The notes beneath the pieces are model-generated. The model made no database searches. It was not told the origin of the DNA and saw only the letters and a list, made by a program, of their open reading frames with translations. Below are positions 60,801 through 64,000 of a DNA stretch of 64,000 nucleotides, piece by piece. Source of the stretch: Dokdonia sp. 4H-3-7-5. GTDB taxonomy: Bacteria; Bacteroidota; Bacteroidia; Flavobacteriales; Flavobacteriaceae. Location: assembly GCF_000212355.1 (NCBI RefSeq), contig NC_015496.1:2636001-2700000 (forward strand), in the 5' to 3' direction. The translations under genes were made by a program, and so were the position numbers. Every line of letters begins with the position of its first letter. Within the stretch, counting starts at the first letter, position 1.

Positions 60801-60906
60801 TAAGCGCGTCATATGTGCGCTCTACAGTAAAGAACATAGCTGTCCCGTGGAAAATCATTCCAAGGAGCACGGCGCTTACTAGGTATTTGTTTGTTTTTGA
60901 CTGCAT
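57820..60906 (-). CDS. Large GT-C-like membrane protein (PTPS-related type), 1028 aa
   Basis: About 11-12 hydrophobic segments over residues 1-600, starting with TVERTYDALIHLFFANHYATSWFEPWSYSWYTGF, whose first loop carries an acidic-x3-His pattern like that of GT-C transferases and the 6-pyruvoyl-tetrahydropterin-synthase-related membrane family. The C-terminal third is periplasmic, with two beta-rich domains (about 650-770 NTF2-like, 800-1000). It is probably a polymer-assembling or sugar-transferring enzyme using polyprenyl-phosphate sugar. It is the first gene of a three-gene operon, divergent from GT2. Confidence 0.75.
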   Translation of the reverse strand: MQSKTNKYLVSAVLLGMIFHGTAMFFTVERTYDALIHLFFANHYATSWFEPWSYSWYTGFTVMGYPPLVHQTIGALSYIGGLKFGMFTVALTGVVLFITGVYRFTKVLIPNKKVAGYAALMAVFSSSFVETLHIFGQLPSIIGISVLMHCLPEIYLWVKTARKRHLFKALALLSVTVTSHHVTPIFGMVFFIFPLLGMVVMDAAREKVNSTKEVTIIAFAKAVWTHLRRIVIFGACSLVLIVGCIFPYWVNTKNNPITQVPIPHGSRDNFLEVLSSGLVFFVIPWGLLMFLLPYFFYRYYSKRLLFFGISFTLLLILGTGGTTPVPLAMLGENAFNILTLDRFTLWASIMALPVFGEFCYRFVEGDYKDYLQEKWGTLVHRASGAFLSLLFIFIAIFTITLGKFRPSQPDAIKMTPIVNFLNEDEHYKWRYLPLGFGDQMAWLSAQTKATTVDGDYHSARRLPELTTRAVERLENSKYRGIEGIGSLQQFLTVPEKYHLKYVFSNDKFYDPLLYFAGWHRLSLLENGIMVWEKAGIAPLPSVLPREDAPLVLKLMWGIIPFTTVIIAFLLHLGSLWTRSFKRKKELPLYFAFAPVYKRAPSLLYRASVVWTIILLIVIAFGGYLFYVKNTTQLSANNVVTAYYDAVDFKEFERAHSYLDPDSDKKLSQFMLEISVSDGLLSSYAKLDSLYIDIIPKTDTTALGIVDATWITPLKEIETHDELQLLKKRSKWYIVPKTVDPDIPPEQLLIQSGTRFYNHGKRAVTSEQTFHEDVLKQPVVEVLSARLVQLDTTYAIVGEIQNVDNIPADISVTGAIYNENNEELARFNAKDVVKHKLLPKETTLYRINFEGIAWASATEEKPATYEPDAFTDVDLTDIPVNFEVQVSANVATTDLYQAVDLSKVQQEENTLNGFLFNTSIEEATIPQLLIGYYNEEKELLWVESRYIDESVRQQRKRPFSELLYSDILPTEVASGLKTASVNGLPNQSISDKVVPQRNASGSEQSFIPIKNMPYAYITITTNNYVGNPK
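60241..60256. repeat. Dispersed palindrome (coding, AFAKA frame)
   Basis: CGCTTTCGCGAAAGCG, read on the minus strand as IAFAKAV in the large membrane protein. Confidence 0.9.
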
Positions 60907-60981
60907 TGTTTGGGAGTGAAAAGATACCCTTTTTAATATTCTGAATCAAAGATAGTTCTTTCGATAAATGGTTTAACCTTC

Positions 60982-60990
60982 GACGAGTGG
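60982..60990 (-). promoter_or_regulatory. Proposed LytTR box for the GT-C-like operon
   Basis: Minus strand CCACTCGTC (60990-60982), with a -7 element TATCTTTG at 60954-60947 (36 nt after the box start). Confidence 0.55.
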
Positions 60991-61019
60991 TAACCGTCTA
61001 TAGTAAGCCACTAGCCATC
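60990..61019 (+). promoter_or_regulatory. Proposed LytTR boxes for the GT2-manA operon
   Basis: GTAACCGTC (60990-60998) and CTAGCCATC (61011-61019), 21 nt apart; the second starts 41 nt before the -7 element TATGTTTG (61052-61059). Confidence 0.62.
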
Positions 61020-61096
61020 GAAAACACTGGCTGTCAACGAGAAAAGCGAGGTATGTTTGTACTGTAAAACAATAACAACACACAAAAACACACATT

Positions 61097-61906
61097 ATGA
61101 AAACTGGAATAATCATCCCTTGCTACAACGAAGAAAAGAGACTTAACACAAACGCATTTGTGTCATTCATTAAAGAAAACAGCGATTATCATTTATGTTT
61201 TGTAAATGACGGAAGTAAAGATAAAACCCTAGAGGTTCTTTATAGTATGAAAGAACAAGCGCCTAATGCAATAAGCATTGTAGATGTAAAAAAGAACTCT
61301 GGTAAAGCAACAGCGGTAAGAGCAGGAGCTAGATTCTTATATAGCAAGTCTACTATCTCTACGATAGGATTTATGGATGCAGACCTCTCAACAGACTTCA
61401 GAGATTTTAAGGACCTCGTTAAAACTCTGAAGACTGAGGGAAAGCTCGTAGTATTCGGTTCTAGAAACGCTTTAGGAAGCGGTACGATAGAACGTAACTT
61501 TATGAGAAACATGTTTTCAAAATTTGTGAAGCAGTTTATCTTACTAATCTTAGGATTACCTATAAGAGACACGCAGTGTGGAGCAAAAGTATTTACAAGA
61601 AGCATCGTGCCTGTAGTATATGACAATGCTTTTACTAGCAGATGGTTATTTGATGTTGAGATCTTCTTACGTCTTAAGAGCTACCTAGGAAAAGATAACA
61701 CAATGAACAACATCTTTGAGCAGCCACTTATGAGATGGGTACATGTAGATGATTCTAAGTTAGGAATGAAAGACGCTTTACAAATCCCAATGAATCTTAC
61801 ACAAATCTGGATGAACTATGCTTTTCAAAGCAATACAGCAGCCAGTGTTATCCCTACAGAATTTGCATTAGACACGATGTCTCAAGAATTTTCTATAGCA
61901 GCATAA
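61097..61906 (+). CDS. Glycosyltransferase family 2, polyprenyl-phosphate-sugar synthase type
   Basis: GT-A fold: IIIPCYNEEKRL, FVNDGSKDKTL, GKATAVRAGARFL, the metal site in GFMDADLSTDF and GSRNALGS, ending in the DPM1/Alg5-like segment LPIRDTQCGAKVFTR. No membrane helices are evident. It would load a sugar onto polyprenyl phosphate, the donor expected by a GT-C enzyme like that encoded divergently next door. It is followed by manA (57 nt), suggesting a mannose-type donor. Confidence 0.88.
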   Translation: MKTGIIIPCYNEEKRLNTNAFVSFIKENSDYHLCFVNDGSKDKTLEVLYSMKEQAPNAISIVDVKKNSGKATAVRAGARFLYSKSTISTIGFMDADLSTDFRDFKDLVKTLKTEGKLVVFGSRNALGSGTIERNFMRNMFSKFVKQFILLILGLPIRDTQCGAKVFTRSIVPVVYDNAFTSRWLFDVEIFLRLKSYLGKDNTMNNIFEQPLMRWVHVDDSKLGMKDALQIPMNLTQIWMNYAFQSNTAASVIPTEFALDTMSQEFSIAA

Positions 61907-61963
61907 CAATTACTGTTTCCTAGTCCCCATAAAACATCATTTATCCACATCAAATCTACTATT

Positions 61964-62932
61964 ATGAACATCTATCCAATAAAATTTGAGCCTATTCTTC
62001 AAGAAAAAATCTGGGGCGGATCTAAACTACAATCGGTACTTAACAAGAAATGTACTAGCGATACGACTGGTGAGAGCTGGGAAATATCTGGAGTAGAAGG
62101 AAATATATCGCAGGTAGCAAACGGATTATACGAGGGAGAATCACTGGTTTCTCTTTTAGAAAACCACACAAGCGAGTTTGTAGGAGCTGCAAATTATGAA
62201 CGATTTGGAAATGAGTTTCCGTTGCTTATAAAGTTCTTAGATGCAAAAACTAATCTTTCTGTTCAAGTACACCCAGATGATGAGATGGCACAAAGGGATC
62301 ATAACTCATACGGTAAAACCGAAATGTGGTACATCATGGATCACGAAGAAGAAGCAGAGATCATATTAGGCCTTAAAGATAAAAACGCAAATACAGAAAT
62401 CTTACGTGATGTAACAGGAGATAACGTATATGATGTATTTAATAAAGAAAAAGTAACAAGAGGTGATGCATATTTTATCCCAGCAGGAAAGGTTCATGCT
62501 ATAGGAGCAGGAGTACTCGCAGCAGAGATACAGCAAACTTCAGATATCACTTATAGAGTATATGACTGGGATCGCAAAGATAAAGAAGGTCAAAAAAGAG
62601 ATTTGCATCTTGATCAATCTGTTGCCGCAACAAGAGAATTTTATGAGGAGTGTAAAAAAGAATGCCATACAGATGGTAATACTTCGTCAAATGTGGTTGC
62701 TTGCGATTACTTTACAACCAACGTGTTACGAGTTAATAAAGCCTATGAAAAGTCTTATGCAAATCTAGATTCTTTTGTAATACTTATGTGTGTAGAGGGT
62801 TGTGCCTCTGTAACCGTAAATAATAAGACAGAAATTGTATTTAAAGGTGAGACCGTTTTACTTCCAGCAAATACTAAAGAAGCTTTTTTCTTTGCAAAAG
62901 ATGCTCAATTTCTAGAAGTATATATTGATTAA
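61964..62932 (+). CDS. manA: Class I mannose-6-phosphate isomerase
   Basis: Interconverts fructose-6-P and mannose-6-P. The zinc ligands are visible: SVQVHPDDEMA, KTEMWYIM and AGKVHAIGAG. The 322 residues fit the short bacterial type (type I cupin). It feeds GDP-mannose for the neighbouring glycosyltransferases. It is in the GT2 operon. Confidence 0.93.
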   Translation: MNIYPIKFEPILQEKIWGGSKLQSVLNKKCTSDTTGESWEISGVEGNISQVANGLYEGESLVSLLENHTSEFVGAANYERFGNEFPLLIKFLDAKTNLSVQVHPDDEMAQRDHNSYGKTEMWYIMDHEEEAEIILGLKDKNANTEILRDVTGDNVYDVFNKEKVTRGDAYFIPAGKVHAIGAGVLAAEIQQTSDITYRVYDWDRKDKEGQKRDLHLDQSVAATREFYEECKKECHTDGNTSSNVVACDYFTTNVLRVNKAYEKSYANLDSFVILMCVEGCASVTVNNKTEIVFKGETVLLPANTKEAFFFAKDAQFLEVYID

Positions 62933-63041
62933 TAAATTAAATCTGTACGCAAATTCCTTAGTAAATCTAGGATGTACGTTGTTGTTATTGTTACTTCTAT
63001 TAGATTAAGCAATATTAAGGTTACGTAGAGATTGTATAATA

Positions 63042-63075
63042 AATCCTCATTGTCATCGGACTGTGAGGATTTTTT
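63042..63075 (+). terminator. Rho-independent terminator
   Basis: AATCCTCA / TGAGGATT followed by a T-run, after manA. Confidence 0.8.
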
Positions 63076-63142
63076 GCGTCATCCTAATTTATTAGAAAGG
63101 TCCTAAGTGATTATATGAATTAATAATACTTGTAATAGTTAC

Positions 63143-63157
63143 ACTTTCGCGAAAGCG
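63143..63157. repeat. Dispersed palindrome, near-complete copy (intergenic)
   Basis: CACTTTCGCGAAAGCG-type copy, one mismatch, between the two terminators. Confidence 0.78.
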
Positions 63158-63193
63158 TACCACGATTATGCAATAATCTTATGTATAGAAAGA

Positions 63194-63221
63194 CAAAAGC
63201 CCCATACAACGTACGGGGCTC
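63194..63221 (-). terminator. Rho-independent terminator (minus strand)
   Basis: Minus strand GAGCCCCGTAC...ATGGGGCTTTTG; ends the 63268-63903 gene. Confidence 0.75.
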
Positions 63222-63267
63222 TAACCAAATAAACAAACCAATCAATCAATTATTCCATAATCATTCT

Positions 63268-63903
63268 TTAAGGGTTAATAGTATTCTTTCTGCGCACTAG
63301 TGCAATAAATACTAGTCCAGCAATGAGTATGAAAACAAATGCCATAATAGGCGGAAATAAGCTAGCGCGATGTGCTGTTACTTCAGTAAAATTTTTACCA
63401 TCTACTCGCAGTGATAAGGTGTGATTGTTATCATCATTAAGTACAAAGTGTTTCTTATTAAACCCATCTTTAAGTAGGATTAATGCACTCTGGCTTTTGT
63501 GAATATCAACAAACGCTGTGTTTTCTATAACTGCACTTTGTATAGTGGTAGGCACTCCAATCACTTTAAAAACTACCTTAGTTTCATGCCCTAATTGTAC
63601 AATGCCGTTTAATAGCAATACTTCTTTATTCTCGTCAAAACGTATATGCAGGTTGTTCTTAATATGAGTAAGAACCATTTCTTTAAACTCCTCTGGAGTA
63701 GTATAAGGCGTGTCTGAAAAATGCGTGTTTATCTCTTGCTGAAAAGCAGTGAGAGATGCACTCACTTGTAGCACCCATGTTTGATCTTCTTGCTGCACTA
63801 ACATTGTAGTGGAAGCGTCTGATTGATGTGCAAGTGCTTTAAAGGAAAAACACAATACGCATAGAACAATCAATAATGATTTTAGTTTCTTTCTAGTTTG
63901 CAT
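63268..63903 (-). CDS. Secreted, C-terminally membrane-anchored hypothetical protein
   Basis: A signal peptide (SLLIVLCVLCFSFKALA) precedes a beta-rich periplasmic domain of about 150 residues and a C-terminal membrane helix (LFPPIMAFVFILIAGLVFIALV) with a basic tail. No family is recognised. Its ATG overlaps the stop of the upstream YHYH-domain gene by 11 nt, so the two are translationally coupled and probably work together. Confidence 0.7.
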   Translation of the reverse strand: MQTRKKLKSLLIVLCVLCFSFKALAHQSDASTTMLVQQEDQTWVLQVSASLTAFQQEINTHFSDTPYTTPEEFKEMVLTHIKNNLHIRFDENKEVLLLNGIVQLGHETKVVFKVIGVPTTIQSAVIENTAFVDIHKSQSALILLKDGFNKKHFVLNDDNNHTLSLRVDGKNFTEVTAHRASLFPPIMAFVFILIAGLVFIALVRRKNTINP

Positions 63904-64000
63904 AAGCTCCGTTTAAACAGTTAATAAAGTTATTTGCTCCAGCTGCATCTACATGGTAATGATATCCTCTCACATCATCCTCATGACCTCTACAAGCATC
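63893..64000 (-). CDS. YHYH-domain protein, 3' end only
   Basis: The last 35 codons, read on the minus strand, contain CRGHEDDVRGYHYHVDAAG and end NGAYAN, followed by a TAG. The GYHYHV motif is typical of the YHYH family of secreted proteins of unknown function, often with copper or redox-associated neighbours. The rest lies beyond the right edge. Confidence 0.7.
   Translation of the reverse strand, partial: DACRGHEDDVRGYHYHVDAAGANNFINCLNGAYAN

Larger units (their letters stand above)
62933..63267. other. 335-nt intergenic region between convergent units
   Basis: Two terminators (63042-63075 plus, 63194-63221 minus) and one palindrome copy (63143-63157). I see no gene. Confidence 0.65.

Overview
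The window reads as a chromosome segment of a marine member of the Flavobacteriaceae. The evidence is Bacteroidetes -7 elements (TAnnTTTG) in front of many genes, weak Shine-Dalgarno signals, a T9SS-sorted secreted protein, a fused CcoN/CcoO oxidase subunit, and low GC. A dispersed palindrome (CGCTTTCGCGAAAGCG, about 22 copies) suggests Dokdonia or a relative; the genus is a guess. I saw no rRNA, tRNA, CRISPR array or transposase.

Layout. 1-4.5 kb: the 5' part of a UvrD-like helicase (minus strand), a degenerate exonuclease/GIY-YIG protein, and small stress or light-sensing genes (DUF2383, BLUF, VOC, DUF421). 4.6-25.4 kb: nine universal stress proteins (Usp), six of them consecutive at 17.4-22.7 kb, with a ribosome hibernation factor, a TerB/DnaJ/CbpM/DinB/MscS operon, a PAS histidine kinase, and a response regulator fused to a CRP/FNR-type DNA-binding domain. 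25.4-37.8 kb: CBS protein, CcoI copper ATPase, the complete cbb3 oxidase operon (ccoS-NO-Q-P, cupin, ccoG, ccoH, TauE/SafE protein, two tiny ORFs) and hemN.

37.9-44.2 kb: a compact signalling operon with a receiver, an H-NOX haem NO sensor, a PAS kinase, a FIST (NosP-like) sensor, a second kinase, an HPt protein and a LytTR response regulator. 44.3-62.9 kb: a T9SS-exported protein, an HNH nuclease pair, and a dispersed surface-polysaccharide locus (TPR/beta-barrel porin, flippase, GT4 and GT2 glycosyltransferases, membrane-anchored glycosidase, large GT-C-like membrane protein, manA). It is interrupted by a DUF559 nuclease flanked by palindromic repeats. The right end holds a membrane-anchored periplasmic protein and the 3' end of a YHYH-domain gene.

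Two regulatory codes can be read directly. (1) Fourteen TGA-N6-TCA operators precede the Usp genes, the chaperone operon, ccoI, the cbb3 operon, hemN and others. Thirteen start exactly 35 nt before the start of a -7 element, and the fourteenth 34-35 nt before, which is class II activator geometry. The likely reader is the REC-CRP fusion at 16271-17317, giving a condensed FixL-FixJ/FixK-like low-oxygen circuit. (2) A second motif (about CCAYTCGTC), usually repeated at 21-nt spacing, lies in front of the NO-sensing operon, the T9SS gene and each transcription unit of the polysaccharide locus. In three promoters its last or best box starts 41 nt before the -7 element. The likely reader is the LytTR regulator at 43476-44198, giving a proposed NO-responsive phosphorelay that controls cell-surface polysaccharide.
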